Position numbers and translations under genes: made by a program. A stretch of DNA of 64,000 nt, taken from Sporosarcina pasteurii. Its GTDB lineage: Bacteria > Bacillota > Bacilli > Bacillales_A > Planococcaceae. Where the stretch lies: NCBI RefSeq assembly GCF_041295575.1, contig NZ_CP160452.1, positions 2,914,001-2,978,000 of the forward strand, written 5' to 3'. Of this stretch, positions 16,544-27,554 are shown in pieces. Positions within the stretch are counted from its first letter, which is position 1. The number at the start of each line of letters is the position of its first letter. The notes below the pieces were generated by a model that searched no databases, was not told where the DNA came from, and saw only the letters and a list, made by a program, of their open reading frames with translations.

Positions 16544-17245
16544 ATGCGTACACTATTATTTCAAGGCTACCTTTGGGGGTATATTTTAAGTAAAGCAAAC
16601 AAATCATTTACGATAAATAGATTAAACAAAGCAGGGTTGAACAAAGATAAACTAAAACTGATGGATAAAATCATTTTAAAGTGCACCAAAAACCTAATTA
16701 AAATCTCGGGTGCAGAACTGACCGTAACAGGTACAGAAAATATTCCTTTAGATGAACCAGTATTATATGTTAGCAATCATCAAGGGAATATGGACATTCC
16801 CATTTTGTATTCAACAGCTCCTCAAACAATGGCTTTTGTAGCTAAAAAAGAAATGGAGAAAATTCCGATGTTGGGCTATTGGATGAAAGAACGAGGATGT
16901 GTATTTATCAACCGGGAAAACGCTCGTAGTTCCCTAAAGGCCATTAACCAAGCAATCGTAGGTTTAAAAGCAGGTAATTCAATAGCAGTTTTTCCAGAGG
17001 GGACAAGAAGTAAAGGTCCTGAGATGGGAGACTTTAAGCCAGGTAGTTTACGAATTGCGATTAAATCAGGGGTCAAAGTCATTCCTGTAACCTTAAAGGA
17101 TTCCTATAAATTAATCGGGAAAAAGGGCAAATGTACACCAGCAAAAGTTCATGTCCATTACGCTGAGCCAATCGATTCAAGAAACTTTAAAGATACAAAT
17201 GAACTCGCTTCAGCAGTGTTAACACAAATAAAGAAACATTTATAA
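16544..17245 (+). CDS. plsC: 1-acyl-sn-glycerol-3-phosphate acyltransferase
   Basis: A 233-residue PlsC-family acyltransferase that makes phosphatidic acid from lysophosphatidic acid at the membrane. All motifs are seen: NHQGNMD with catalytic H79 and D84, the GCVFINR region, FPEGTRS (150-156) and VIPVTL. ATG 16544 follows AGAAGAGG with seven bases spacing; the frame extends to TTG 16526, which lacks a site. It is a single gene ending in a strong terminator. Other family members transfer to other lysophospholipids, so the exact acceptor is inferred. Confidence 0.9.
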   Translation: MRTLLFQGYLWGYILSKANKSFTINRLNKAGLNKDKLKLMDKIILKCTKNLIKISGAELTVTGTENIPLDEPVLYVSNHQGNMDIPILYSTAPQTMAFVAKKEMEKIPMLGYWMKERGCVFINRENARSSLKAINQAIVGLKAGNSIAVFPEGTRSKGPEMGDFKPGSLRIAIKSGVKVIPVTLKDSYKLIGKKGKCTPAKVHVHYAEPIDSRNFKDTNELASAVLTQIKKHL

Positions 17246-17318
17246 CAAGCTCGTGATTGTTCGATAATAGGTGGACCAACTGTGCTGCCACTATTGAATA
17301 AAACAATACAGGGAATGC

Positions 17319-17365
17319 AAAAAGGCCTTTCACCAATTCAATGAATTGATGAAAGGCCTTTTTAA
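17319..17365. terminator. Bidirectional rho-independent terminator
   Basis: A long stem, AAAGGCCTTTCA with inner CAATTC / GAATTG pairing, spans 17321-17363 with T-rich ends. It serves plsC and probably also groESL read-through. Confidence 0.9.
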
Positions 17366-17457
17366 TTTAAATGTCGTAGGATCATGAACAATAGAAGTGA
17401 CCACTGTATGATGAAGTACGCTCTAACCCTTGGTAAAACAGGGGTTTAGAGTTTTCC

Positions 17458-19095
<1,638 letters not shown>

Positions 19096-19142
19096 TTATA
19101 TAATTCCCTCCTGAGTTTATACGTGTGGTTTTCGAATAAAAA

Positions 19143-19427
19143 TTAGCCAATAATTGCTAAAACGTCAGTTTCACGTAGAATTAAATATTCGTTTCCTTCA
19201 TATTTTACTTCAGTGCCGGAATACTTTGAGAAGATAATCCGATCGCCTTCTTTTACTTCTAAGTCGATACGCTGGCCGTTCTCTAGTACGCGTCCTGTAC
19301 CTGCAGCGACTACTTTCCCTTCCTGCGGTTTCTCTTTAGCAGAATCTGGTAATACAATCCCACTTGACGTTTTTTCTTCAGCCTCAACCAATTCAATTAC
19401 GATACGGTCACCTAATGGTTTCAACAA
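19143..19427 (-). CDS. groES: Co-chaperonin GroES (10 kDa)
   Basis: The 94-residue lid subunit of GroEL, with the full family pattern [11 protein letters not shown], the mobile loop around ASSGIVLP-like residues and [11 protein letters not shown] at the end. The start is TTG 19427, nine bases after GGAGG. This gives exactly the usual 94 residues; the open frame extends six codons further without reason. It is first in the heat-shock operon downstream of a sigma-A promoter and CIRCE. Confidence 0.97.
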   Translation of the reverse strand: MLKPLGDRIVIELVEAEEKTSSGIVLPDSAKEKPQEGKVVAAGTGRVLENGQRIDLEVKEGDRIIFSKYSGTEVKYEGNEYLILRETDVLAIIG

Positions 19428-19461
19428 GTGAAACAACCTCCTCAAAATGATAATTAATATT

Positions 19462-19488
19462 TTAGCACTCAGTCAACTCGAGTGCTAA
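19462..19488 (-). promoter_or_regulatory. CIRCE operator (HrcA binding site)
   Basis: A perfect TTAGCACTC-9 bp-GAGTGCTAA inverted repeat lies 35 bp before the groES start. HrcA represses the operon here in the absence of heat stress. Confidence 0.98.
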
Positions 19489-19498
19489 CACAATAATC

Positions 19499-19527
19499 AT
19501 CATAATAAACATCTAAGAATTTTGCAA
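19499..19527 (-). promoter_or_regulatory. Sigma-A promoter of groESL
   Basis: On the minus strand TTGCAA (19527-19522), a 17-bp spacer and TATGAT (19504-19499) lie just upstream of CIRCE. Confidence 0.85.
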
Positions 19528-19658
19528 GTAAAAGGCGTCCATTCAAATTCAAAAAGTTTTTATTACAAATTTTAAATCAACAAAACTATCCTCCTCTTTG
19601 CTTCCCTGCTATAAAAAGGATAAAATAACGAGAGTGATGATCGAAAGGATGTTTCAAC

Positions 19659-20399
19659 TTGAAAAACTGGAAAATTTATCTGTATTTAATTTTGACATAT
19701 ATTATTATGCAATTGGCAAGTGTCGTGCTTGCAAGTCCATTAACGCAATATTTTAATGGCGATGCGGCCCTTTCTGCACAAGAAGCAAAATACCATGCTT
19801 TTGCCTGGTCTTTATTCACAACGAACTTATTAGCCGCCATTGTTTTTTACTTACTCTTCTTCCGCAAAAAGAATTTCTTTAAAATCTTTGATGGAAAACC
19901 TGCTTCAATTGGGATGACGATTGTTTGGGGAATCATTAGTTTCTTCCTTGCGCTATTTGGACAAATGCTCGCGGGCATCATTGAAATGACACTATTTGGA
20001 ATCGAACCAGGTTCCGATAATACCGCACTACTTTCAGATATTGCAAAAGTATCACCCATTATTATCATCTCAATGGTCATCTTTGCACCACTTTTAGAAG
20101 AATTGATTTTCAGACGTGTATTATTCGGCGGACTATATCAAAAAACAAACTTTATTATCGCTGCAATTATTAGCGCCCTTGTCTTTGCGGTTGTCCACAA
20201 CGAATTAGAACATACGCTTATTTATATGGCACCTGCACTTGTGTTCTCATTTGTTTATTACAAAACAAAGCGATTACTTGCGCCGATTATCGGGCACTTC
20301 ATGATGAACGGATTCGTCGTGATTATCCAACTCAACCAAGACAAAATTATGGAACTTCAAAAACTACAACAATCTGTTATTATTAGCTTTTTCCAATAA
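19659..20399 (+). CDS. ydiL: CPBP-family intramembrane metalloprotease, YdiL-like
   Basis: A 246-residue CAAX/bacteriocin-processing (CPBP) membrane protease with about seven helices. The motifs are complete: E147-E148-xxx-R152 (EELIFRR), H180 in FAVVH, and H213/N217 in HFMMN. These bind the catalytic metal inside the membrane. YdiL stands at the same place beside groES in B. subtilis. Its substrate is unknown; relatives give bacteriocin immunity or cleave membrane proteins. The start is TTG after GAAAGGATG. It is divergent from groES. Confidence 0.88.
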   Translation: MKNWKIYLYLILTYIIMQLASVVLASPLTQYFNGDAALSAQEAKYHAFAWSLFTTNLLAAIVFYLLFFRKKNFFKIFDGKPASIGMTIVWGIISFFLALFGQMLAGIIEMTLFGIEPGSDNTALLSDIAKVSPIIIISMVIFAPLLEELIFRRVLFGGLYQKTNFIIAAIISALVFAVVHNELEHTLIYMAPALVFSFVYYKTKRLLAPIIGHFMMNGFVVIIQLNQDKIMELQKLQQSVIISFFQ

Positions 20400-20474
20400 A
20401 ATGAGTTAAGTCAATTACTTCATTACTCATTTAATGAAGTAGAAATTTGTTTTCATTCATTAAAATACAGGCGT

Positions 20475-20612
20475 CTTCGTTGATTGGAGTGGAGGGTGGC
20501 GACTCCTGTGGAATTAGCGGGACAGGTGAGACCCCCGAAGGAGCGCCAGCGATGGAGGAGGCTCACCGCCCGCCCCACGGAAAGCGTCCACCCGGAACGG
20601 AAATCAACAGTT
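20475..20612 (+). repeat. Full-length Bacillales GC-rich intergenic repeat
   Basis: A GC-rich element of about 138 bp starts GTTGATTGGAGTGGAGGG, contains GACAGGTGAGACCCC and GAGGCTCACCGCCCGCCCC, and ends CGGAACGGAAATCAAC. I recognise it as a very common dispersed repeat of Bacillaceae/Planococcaceae intergenic DNA. Ends pair as GTTGATT/AATCAAC and GGGTGG/CCACCC (20494-20499 / 20588-20593). Inside, GGTGAG pairs with CTCACC. It fills the ydiL-tatC gap. Confidence 0.9.
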
Positions 20613-20648
20613 GCTGAATCTTCTTTTTCAAAAAAGATTTTCCCAATA

Positions 20649-20690
20649 AAAAACTTCCTTCTCAATCATTGGGAAGGAAGTTTTTTTATT
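20649..20690. terminator. Bidirectional terminator at the tatC end
   Basis: AAAAACTTCCTT pairs with AAGGAAGTTTTT, with T-runs on both strands, at the stop of tatC. Confidence 0.9.
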
Positions 20691-21444
20691 CATTCATTTC
20701 TTCAATTTGACGCTGTTGTTCAGCCTTCAAATATTTTCGATACCCCATTCGAGAAATAAGTATGCTAATTTCATACAGTAAAAATAAGGGTACTGTCACA
20801 AATAAATGTGAAAATAAATCTGGCGGTGTAATAATAGCCGCTATGATAAATAATACGAAAAACGCATACTTTCTAACCTTAACGAGAATCGAAGGATTTA
20901 AAATACCTAATCGTGTTAAAAATAAAGTAAGTATAGGCATTTGAAAGATCAAGCCAAAAGGAATTGTAATTTGAATAAGAAAATTAAAATATTCATTAAT
21001 CCCTAGCGTTTGTGTGATTTCAAGTTCATTCGCTAAAGCCATCGTGAACTTCATTATGTAAGGAAAGAGTATATAGTATGAAAATGAAATTCCGCCAAGA
21101 AATAGTAAAAATCCAAAGGGAATATAACTCAATGTCACTTTACGCTCTGTCTCATGAAGTCCTGGACTCACAAATGACCATAACTGATACGATAAAACTG
21201 GTGAAATCAGGATAAACGAGACAATCACAATGACTTTTAAATAAATCAAAATCGGATCTGTGACATTAAATGCGTTTAACGTTAAGCTTTTTGCTTCTTC
21301 AGTATACTGAAGATAGTGGATAAGCGGTTTGGCAATAAAAAAACCGCCTACTAATGCAATAACAAAGAAAACGACGATGACCATCAGCCGTTTTCTCAGC
21401 TCATCTATATGTTCAATGATCGTTAATTGTTTTTCATTTGACAT
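20686..21444 (-). CDS. tatC: Sec-independent translocase subunit TatC
   Basis: A 252-residue six-helix membrane protein that recognises twin-arginine signal peptides. It starts with the typical HIDELRKRL and has the conserved SPVLSYQLWSFVSPGLHETERK cytosolic loop (shortened: SYQLWSFVSPGL) with the following FxPFxLFxxG-like region. It follows tatA by 17 bp with an AAGGATG site. Gene order with rex matches the B. subtilis tatAy-tatCy locus. Confidence 0.97.
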   Translation of the reverse strand: MSNEKQLTIIEHIDELRKRLMVIVVFFVIALVGGFFIAKPLIHYLQYTEEAKSLTLNAFNVTDPILIYLKVIVIVSFILISPVLSYQLWSFVSPGLHETERKVTLSYIPFGFLLFLGGISFSYYILFPYIMKFTMALANELEITQTLGINEYFNFLIQITIPFGLIFQMPILTLFLTRLGILNPSILVKVRKYAFFVLFIIAAIITPPDLFSHLFVTVPLFLLYEISILISRMGYRKYLKAEQQRQIEEMNE

Positions 21445-21461
21445 CGGACTAACATCCTTAT

Positions 21462-21638
21462 TTACTTCTTATCATCTTTATTGTTTTTCGGCTCCTCGTC
21501 ATCGGTAAGTCCTTTTGTCGCGTTTTTAAATTCACGTAAAGATGAACCAAATGCTTTTCCAATTTCAGGTAACTTTTTAGGTCCAAATATAAGTAGCGCA
21601 ACAACTCCGATAAGGATTAAACTTGGTACTCCTATCAT
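21462..21638 (-). CDS. tatA: Twin-arginine translocase subunit TatA
   Basis: A 58-residue TatA protein. One N-terminal helix ([19 protein letters not shown]) is followed by the LPEIGKAFG amphipathic helix and a charged tail. It forms the export pore with TatC. The strong AGGAGGTG site precedes ATG 21638. In Firmicutes this type acts as a bifunctional TatA/TatB. Confidence 0.96.
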   Translation of the reverse strand: MIGVPSLILIGVVALLIFGPKKLPEIGKAFGSSLREFKNATKGLTDDEEPKNNKDDKK

Positions 21639-21730
21639 GACGACACCTCCTAGTTTGAAAGAACATTTTTCGAACTATACTGTATTCTCTATACTACATG
21701 AAAAATACTTCGGATGCTATGTGTAAGCCA

Positions 21731-22381
21731 TTACAATTGTGACTGTTTGACGTCGTTTTTCATAAAATAAACAAGTGTTTGCAATTCAACTGATAAATCA
21801 ATCGTATGTACTCGAACAGAATCAGGCGCTGACAGACGTACTGGAGAAAAATTCAGAATTCCTTTAATCCCAACATCTACAAGGTCATTTGTCACATATT
21901 GAGCAACATCAGCAGGAACAGTGAGTATGGCAAGTTCAATGCCTTGTTCCTTTATTTTTTCTGTCATCTGGTCCGAATGATACACAGGAATTCCACTGTT
22001 TATCATCCCCTCTTTGGGTGTTCTCGGATCGAACGCTATGACGATACGTGTATTATGGTTTTTGTGAAAATTATACTTTAAGAAAGCGGTTCCTAAACTA
22101 CCAACCCCGATAAGCGCAACATCTGTTACTTCGTCTTGATCTAACGTTTTACGAAAAAAATCAAGTAAATATTGCACGTCATATCCATACCCTTTACGAC
22201 CGAGCGCGCCAAAATGCGAAAAATCTCTTCGAATTGTCGCCGCATCAATTTTCATTGCCTCGCTTAATTCGCTAGAAGATATACGCGTCTTATTAGCATT
22301 CGCGAAGTTTTGTAAAAATCGATAATAAAGGGGCAATCTTCTTGTAGTCGCTTGTGGGATTTTCCATGTCTCATCTATCAT
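21731..22381 (-). CDS. rex: Redox-sensing repressor Rex
   Basis: A 216-residue NADH/NAD+-sensing repressor of fermentation and respiration genes. An N-terminal winged helix ([36 protein letters not shown]) is followed by a Rossmann fold with [16 protein letters not shown] lies seven bases before ATG 22381; the frame runs further up to 22474 without need. It is upstream of tatA as in B. subtilis. No Rex box was seen in the window. Confidence 0.96.
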   Translation of the reverse strand: MIDETWKIPQATTRRLPLYYRFLQNFANANKTRISSSELSEAMKIDAATIRRDFSHFGALGRKGYGYDVQYLLDFFRKTLDQDEVTDVALIGVGSLGTAFLKYNFHKNHNTRIVIAFDPRTPKEGMINSGIPVYHSDQMTEKIKEQGIELAILTVPADVAQYVTNDLVDVGIKGILNFSPVRLSAPDSVRVHTIDLSVELQTLVYFMKNDVKQSQL

Positions 22382-22506
22382 GCTAAACCTCCTCGACGTA
22401 CTTCTCACCAATTCTATCGTACAAGATATGTCGATTATTGTAAAGTTGCGCATTGCACGCCACTTGCGATTCAATTAGACTATAATTGAATAGAGGTGTA
22501 AATAAA

Positions 22507-24441
22507 ATGATCGTTTTACAAGTGAATGGTTTAACGAAGTCCTTTTCAGGATTGAATATAATAGAAAATATCCAATTAGAAGTTCGAAGCCGCGATCGCA
22601 TCGCACTCGTCGGCAGAAACGGGGCAGGAAAGTCTACCCTATTAAAAATTATTGCGGGTGAAATGAGTGCCGATACAGGGGATATTATCGTCCCAAAAGA
22701 TACACGAATTGGTTATCTAGAGCAGCATTCTGGTATCGATTCCCCCTTAACGATTTGGGAAGAAATGATGACTGTTTTCAAGCCGCTTCAAGAAATGGAA
22801 AAACGCATTCGTGCGCTTGAAGAAACCATGGCGAATCCTGCGGTTTACTCCAATCATGATGAATTTACGCGTGTCACAAACGAATATGATGCCTTACAAA
22901 CAGAGTTTAAAAATGCCAATGGTTATCAGTACGAATCTGATACACGCTCTGTTTTACACGGGATGCGTTTTTATCAAGATGACTTTGACAAAAGTGTCAA
23001 TACTTTATCAGGCGGGCAAAAGACAAGATTAGCCCTAGCAAAAATGCTTCTCAGTAAGCCGGATTTATTAATACTGGACGAGCCTACAAACCATTTAGAT
23101 ATCGAAACACTTAGTTGGTTAGAAAAATACTTAGTCGGGTACGAAGGTGCCCTCCTTGTCGTTTCACACGATAGATACTTTCTCGACGAAATTGTTACAA
23201 TTGTATACGAAATTTCTAGAACAAAAATGACCAAATATCACGGCAATTACAGTGCCTATCTCATTGAAAAAGCACGCAATTACGAACGTGACATGAAGCA
23301 ATATGAAAGAGAAATGAGTGAAAGAGCTAGGATGGAGGATTTTATCCAGAAAAACATCGCTCGTGCATCTACATCCAAAATGGCACAAAGTAGACGGAAA
23401 ATGTTAGAGCGAACTGAATGGATGGAGTCCCCCGATGGAGATGAAAAGTCGGCAAGCTTTACCTTTCCAATTGGGCGTCAAAGCGGCAATGATGTGTTGG
23501 CCATTGACAATCTCGCCGTTGGTTATGAGGAAGGAGCCGTATCGAAAAATCTAGATATCCACGTGTATCGTGGGGAACGTATTGCGATCATCGGACCAAA
23601 TGGTGTTGGGAAATCAACATTACTCAAAACAATCGTTAAAAAACAGCAACCTCTTGCCGGTGAAATACGGTACGGAACCAATGTACAATTTGGCTATTAC
23701 GACCAGGAACAAGCATCACTTACGGGCAATAGTACCGTATTAGAAGAGCTGTGGCGTGACTGGCCGATGATGAATGAAAAAGACATTCGCGGCATACTCG
23801 GTCGTTTCCTATTTTCAGGGGACGATGTGAATAAACATGTTTCCACTTTATCGGGCGGCGAAAAAGCAAGACTAGCCCTTGCTAAATTGATGCTTCAACA
23901 ATCCAATACACTCATTTTAGACGAGCCGACCAACCATTTAGACTTAGACAGTAAAGAAATCCTAGAAAATGCGCTCGATGATTTTCCTGGAACCATCCTA
24001 TTTGTTTCCCATGACCGTTATTTCATTAACCGAATCGCAACAAAAGTGATTGACCTTAACGTAAATGGTGCCGTTGAATATTTAGGGGACTACGACTATT
24101 TCGTTGAAAAAAAGCAAGAACTTGCTGAAATTCAGGAAGAAAAAAAACGCCAACTTGACGATAAATCAAACACAGTTAAGCAAGTACGGGAAGAACTTGA
24201 TCGAGAAGAAAAGAGACAACTTAGAAGAATCACAAGAGCCATTGAAGAGGCCGAAAAAACAATCGCTTCCCTTGATGAAAAAATCTCCGCGTTTGAAACC
24301 GAGCTTTCAAACCCAGTATACGCTGATGACCATGTAAAATTAATGGAAATTCAAGCCGAAATTGATGCATTACAGGAAAAGCATGATAGCGAAGCTGAGA
24401 ATTGGCTAGATCTTCAGGAACAACTCGAAAATTTCTCTTGA
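22507..24441 (+). CDS. ydiF: ABC-F family ATPase, YdiF-like
   Basis: A 644-residue soluble protein with two ABC domains and no membrane part. Walker A is GRNGAGKST and GPNGVGKST; signatures are LSGGQKTRLALAK and LSGGEKARLALAK; Walker B is LDEPTNHLD twice. A linker (about 240-300) and a long charged C-terminal coiled coil (about 530-640) complete it. ABC-F proteins act on the ribosome exit site during translation. The position next to tsaD, on the opposite strand, matches ydiF. ATG 22507 follows AGAGGTG. A resistance role is not indicated. Confidence 0.93.
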   Translation: MIVLQVNGLTKSFSGLNIIENIQLEVRSRDRIALVGRNGAGKSTLLKIIAGEMSADTGDIIVPKDTRIGYLEQHSGIDSPLTIWEEMMTVFKPLQEMEKRIRALEETMANPAVYSNHDEFTRVTNEYDALQTEFKNANGYQYESDTRSVLHGMRFYQDDFDKSVNTLSGGQKTRLALAKMLLSKPDLLILDEPTNHLDIETLSWLEKYLVGYEGALLVVSHDRYFLDEIVTIVYEISRTKMTKYHGNYSAYLIEKARNYERDMKQYEREMSERARMEDFIQKNIARASTSKMAQSRRKMLERTEWMESPDGDEKSASFTFPIGRQSGNDVLAIDNLAVGYEEGAVSKNLDIHVYRGERIAIIGPNGVGKSTLLKTIVKKQQPLAGEIRYGTNVQFGYYDQEQASLTGNSTVLEELWRDWPMMNEKDIRGILGRFLFSGDDVNKHVSTLSGGEKARLALAKLMLQQSNTLILDEPTNHLDLDSKEILENALDDFPGTILFVSHDRYFINRIATKVIDLNVNGAVEYLGDYDYFVEKKQELAEIQEEKKRQLDDKSNTVKQVREELDREEKRQLRRITRAIEEAEKTIASLDEKISAFETELSNPVYADDHVKLMEIQAEIDALQEKHDSEAENWLDLQEQLENFS

Positions 24442-24446
24442 AATTC

Positions 24447-24491
24447 AATCGTTCACTAAAAACATTTTTAGTGAACGATTTATCTTTTTTT
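24447..24491 (+). terminator. Terminator of ydiF
   Basis: A perfect 16-bp stem (AATCGTTCACTAAAAA / TTTTTAGTGAACGATT) is followed by a T-rich run. Confidence 0.92.
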
Positions 24492-24530
24492 GTCGAAATT
24501 CGTAGATCTTATACAATTTGTGCGCATTAA

Positions 24531-24701
24531 ATCTCCACAATCTTATCCACACAGAGAATAGTGTAATTACGGTAAATCCACGATGTTACCCACACTATCC
24601 ACAAAAACACATAGAGTTATACACAAAGTTATCCATTTATAACCGTGCATAAATTAAGTTATCAGATTTTTATCAACAACTTATCCACAAAATGTGCATA
24701 A
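24531..24701. promoter_or_regulatory. DnaA-box cluster between ydiF and tsaD
   Basis: Two perfect TTATCCACA boxes (24543-24551, 24681-24689) lie with several one-mismatch boxes: TTACCCACA 24576, CTATCCACA 24585, TTATACACA 24617, TTATCAACA 24670, and reverse TGTGCATAA 24693. No gene lies here. As I recall, a chromosomal DnaA-binding cluster was mapped in the same gcp(tsaD)-ydiF gap in B. subtilis. Confidence 0.8.
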
Positions 24702-24740
24702 GTACGAATGTTCCTCTTGACAATTCCATTGTAAGAAATA

Positions 24741-24782
24741 TTAAAAACGCGGAAGTTGTCTAAATTTAACAACTGCCGCGTT
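24741..24782 (-). terminator. Terminator of the tsa operon
   Basis: On the minus strand AACGCGGCAGTTGT pairs with ACAACTTCCGCGTT and is followed by TTTAAT. Confidence 0.88.
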
Positions 24783-24785
24783 CGT

Positions 24786-25808
24786 TTATTTTGACCAAGA
24801 AACAAGCTCCATTCCCGGTCTTCCATTCATTGATAAATTACTTCGAACACCATTTTCATACATAGACGCGCCTGCTGCTGCAATCATAGCAGCGTTGTCT
24901 GTACAGAGATAAATTGGCGGTACATAAAATGGAATGTTCAATTCTAAAAAAGTTTCTGTCAGCGATGCGCGTAACTGTTTATTCGCCGCTACACCGCCAG
25001 CAGCAATCACTTGTCTTACTTGGTATTGTTCTGCTGCTTTTTTTGTTTTAGTCGTTAATACATCCACGACACTATTTTGAAAACCAGCTGCCATATGCGC
25101 AGGATTAACAGTGCCCCCGCGCTGCTCTAGATTATGTTTATAATTAATGACTGCAGATTTTAATCCACTAAAACTAAAATCGTAAGAATCCGGCTCTAGC
25201 CAAGCTCTTGGAAACTCAATCTCACCGTCGCTCTCAGCTGCCAAACGGTCGATCTCTGGACCACCTGGATACGGAAGGTTTAACACCCGCGCAACCTTAT
25301 CATAAGCTTCTCCAGCTGCATCATCACGTGTTTCACCAATTAACTCGAATGAACCATGCTCTCTCATTAAGACAAGCTCTGTATGCCCACCAGATACAAT
25401 CAGTGCCAGTAGGGGAAACTCCATACGTTGGACAAGTTGGTTCGCATAAATATGCCCGGCGATATGATGCACGCCAATAATCGGCAACTGATGGGCAAAT
25501 GCAAATGCCTTCGCTGCGTTAATGCCGATAAGAAGCGCTCCAACCAACCCAGGACCCTCTGTCACCGCAACTGCATCTAACTCACTCGGTTTCAAGTTCG
25601 CCTGTTGCAAAGCTTCCTCAATCACAATCGTAATCTGCTCTACGTGATGACGAGAAGCAATTTCCGGTACGACACCACCAAACCTCTTTTGACTCTCAAT
25701 TTGTGACGCAACGACATTAGATACAATTTCAATGCCGTTTTTAACAATAGAAGCAGCAGTTTCATCACAACTTGTTTCAATGCCTAATATATATTGATCT
25801 TTTTTCAT
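24786..25808 (-). CDS. tsaD: tRNA N6-threonylcarbamoyladenosine transferase TsaD
   Basis: A 340-residue Kae1/Qri7-type protein that transfers the threonylcarbamoyl group to A37 of ANN-decoding tRNAs. [10 protein letters not shown] at the start, metal ligands in GVHHIAGH, and [10 protein letters not shown] are clear. ATG 25808 shares its A with the rimI stop (TAATG), and GGTGGAG lies upstream, so translation is coupled. It works with TsaB and TsaE encoded in the same operon. Confidence 0.98.
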   Translation of the reverse strand: MKKDQYILGIETSCDETAASIVKNGIEIVSNVVASQIESQKRFGGVVPEIASRHHVEQITIVIEEALQQANLKPSELDAVAVTEGPGLVGALLIGINAAKAFAFAHQLPIIGVHHIAGHIYANQLVQRMEFPLLALIVSGGHTELVLMREHGSFELIGETRDDAAGEAYDKVARVLNLPYPGGPEIDRLAAESDGEIEFPRAWLEPDSYDFSFSGLKSAVINYKHNLEQRGGTVNPAHMAAGFQNSVVDVLTTKTKKAAEQYQVRQVIAAGGVAANKQLRASLTETFLELNIPFYVPPIYLCTDNAAMIAAAGASMYENGVRSNLSMNGRPGMELVSWSK

Positions 25809-26257
25809 TATAACTCCACCCACATGACGAGCGCATCTTCACGATCGTCCGTATAATAGTTTTTTCGAATTCCGCCATCTTGAAATCCAAGTTTTCGATA
25901 CATATTCTGGGCAACTTTATTGCTGACACGAACTTCTAATGTCATGAGTCGAACGTCCAGATCACGACAAAGCTTAATGCCCTCACGCAACAATTGTTCT
26001 CCAATCCCATTGCCTCGGTAACGCTTTAACACTGCAATATTCGTAATATGACACTCATCCAGCACAATCCACATGCCACAATGCCCAATAACCTCATCAC
26101 CGTCCGTGGCCACGATATAATGTGCGTAATTGTTCCCATTCATTTCGTGCTCAAAAATCTCTGCTGTCCAAGGTGTTGCAAATGCTTCTTCTTCGATTTT
26201 GACGACGTCCGGAATATCCTGCTCTGTCATCACTCTAAAATTAATCACGTCGTTCAT
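25808..26257 (-). CDS. rimI: Ribosomal protein bS18 alanine N-acetyltransferase
   Basis: A 149-residue GNAT acetyltransferase. The acetyl-CoA site reads [15 protein letters not shown], and the C-terminal [18 protein letters not shown] matches RimI, which acetylates the N-terminus of ribosomal protein bS18. It starts four bases after the tsaB stop with GGAAGG upstream. The tight setting between tsaB and tsaD is the usual one. Confidence 0.93.
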   Translation of the reverse strand: MNDVINFRVMTEQDIPDVVKIEEEAFATPWTAEIFEHEMNGNNYAHYIVATDGDEVIGHCGMWIVLDECHITNIAVLKRYRGNGIGEQLLREGIKLCRDLDVRLMTLEVRVSNKVAQNMYRKLGFQDGGIRKNYYTDDREDALVMWVEL

Positions 26258-26261
26258 TGTC

Positions 26262-26960
26262 TTAATCCTTCCCTTGCGCCTTCAACCAATTTGCCTCAGC
26301 TTCTGCAATTCGGTGATACTCAGGAACAAAATGATGCACGTCCTCTTGAATACCCACTTGTTGTGCAGTATAAATTACAGAAGATGCGCGCGGAAGATTA
26401 AATGAAAACGGCGCGATCACTGCCCGCTCCCGCAAACTTTCAACTAATTGCTCTTCATGCATCGCGACATCTTTCCCAATAAATAAAATCGGCTTATCAT
26501 AAGTTTGAAGTTTTTCTAATAAATCCTCTAAAGAATAGTGGCCATCTTCAATAACAGAAGTAAGCGTGTCGTTCTTAGATTGATAAACACCCGTATAAAT
26601 ATTTTTTCTTCTGGCATCTACAATTGGGCAAATCAGACCATTAAAGAAAAGGCCATTCATCGCAAGCACTTTCATGCTTGAAACACCGACAAGCGGCTTT
26701 TTCAATGTCCACGCAAGCGTTTTTGCGATGGTTACACCGATTCGCACGCCTGTGTATGAACCAGGGCCTTCAGAAACCGCAATCGCATCAATATCTGCAG
26801 GAGTCAACTTCGCCTTTTTAATGACCTCTTCAATTGCAGGCATCGCACGCAATGAATGGTTTACCGGTATAGATGTATTTTCCTCAGTTAGTACTTGACC
26901 ATCTTTCACAATCGCTACAGAAAGCGGTGTATTTGAAGTATCGATTCCTAGCCAAATCAT
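26262..26960 (-). CDS. tsaB: tRNA threonylcarbamoyladenosine synthesis protein TsaB
   Basis: A 232-residue ASKHA-fold partner of TsaD. LGIDTSNTPLSVAI and ISEGPGSYTGVRIG-like VSEGPGSYTGVRIG are the family signatures. ATG 26960 overlaps the tsaE stop (ATGA) and follows GGGGAG, so the longer frame to 26978 is not used. It forms the dimer with TsaD needed for t6A. Confidence 0.95.
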   Translation of the reverse strand: MIWLGIDTSNTPLSVAIVKDGQVLTEENTSIPVNHSLRAMPAIEEVIKKAKLTPADIDAIAVSEGPGSYTGVRIGVTIAKTLAWTLKKPLVGVSSMKVLAMNGLFFNGLICPIVDARRKNIYTGVYQSKNDTLTSVIEDGHYSLEDLLEKLQTYDKPILFIGKDVAMHEEQLVESLRERAVIAPFSFNLPRASSVIYTAQQVGIQEDVHHFVPEYHRIAEAEANWLKAQGKD

Positions 26961-27409
26961 ATTTGTAGCTCCCCACACAATTTTTCATATCGTTTTCCTT
27001 TTGGCAAAAGCGTAATCGTTCGACGATTTTCTCCATCTCGGGTTATTCGAATTTCTAATCGCTCTGCCGGTAAATCCTCTTCTATTAAATGTGCCCATTC
27101 AACAACAGTAATTGCATCTCCATAAAAGATTTCATCCCAACCGAGATCCTCATCACTTCCCGCTAGTCGATAAACATCTAAATGGTTAAAAGGATAGTTA
27201 CCTTCGTATTGTTTCATAATCGTAAACGTTGGACTACTGACTGTCCTTTGAATGCCTAGCGCTTTCGCTAGAGCTTGTGTAAACGCCGTTTTCCCAGCCC
27301 CTAAGTCACCTTCAAGTGTGATGACATCTGGAGGAGTCAAAAGAGGCGCTAACTTGCTTGCAAACATTTTTGTCTCAGCTAGGCTATGAACTTTAATTTC
27401 TTTCTTCAT
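26957..27409 (-). CDS. tsaE: tRNA threonylcarbamoyladenosine synthesis ATPase TsaE
   Basis: A 150-residue P-loop ATPase with LEGDLGAGKTAFTQ and the family WAHLIEE segment. It powers t6A formation with TsaB-TsaD. ATG 27409 follows GTGGAGG by eight bases; the GTG at 27424 is part of the site. First gene of the tsaE-tsaB-rimI-tsaD operon. Confidence 0.95.
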   Translation of the reverse strand: MKKEIKVHSLAETKMFASKLAPLLTPPDVITLEGDLGAGKTAFTQALAKALGIQRTVSSPTFTIMKQYEGNYPFNHLDVYRLAGSDEDLGWDEIFYGDAITVVEWAHLIEEDLPAERLEIRITRDGENRRTITLLPKGKRYEKLCGELQI

Positions 27410-27501
27410 TATAATTTCCTCCACTTTTCTTTAGTGTATCGAAAACGTTAGTGATTCGAAAGTATAGCTACTTATTATTGATTTTTTCTTTTTATATACA
27501 C

Positions 27502-27538
27502 AAAAAACCGATTCCGGAATAAATCCCGAAATCGGTTG
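27502..27538 (-). terminator. Terminator of the rRNA/tRNA operon
   Basis: On the minus strand AACCGATTTCGGGA pairs with TCCGGAATCGGTT and is followed by TTTTTG, 17 bp after tRNA-Asp. Confidence 0.88.
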
Positions 27539-27554
27539 TAAATTTTTAATATAA

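Noticed and set aside
22486..24441. ydiF as an antibiotic-resistance ABC-F gene
   Set aside because: Gene order and the long C-terminal coiled coil fit the housekeeping YdiF group; there is no resistance-type leader peptide.
24531..24701. Replication origin
   Set aside because: DnaA boxes are present, but dnaA, dnaN and an obvious unwinding element are not; a titration or control cluster is more likely.
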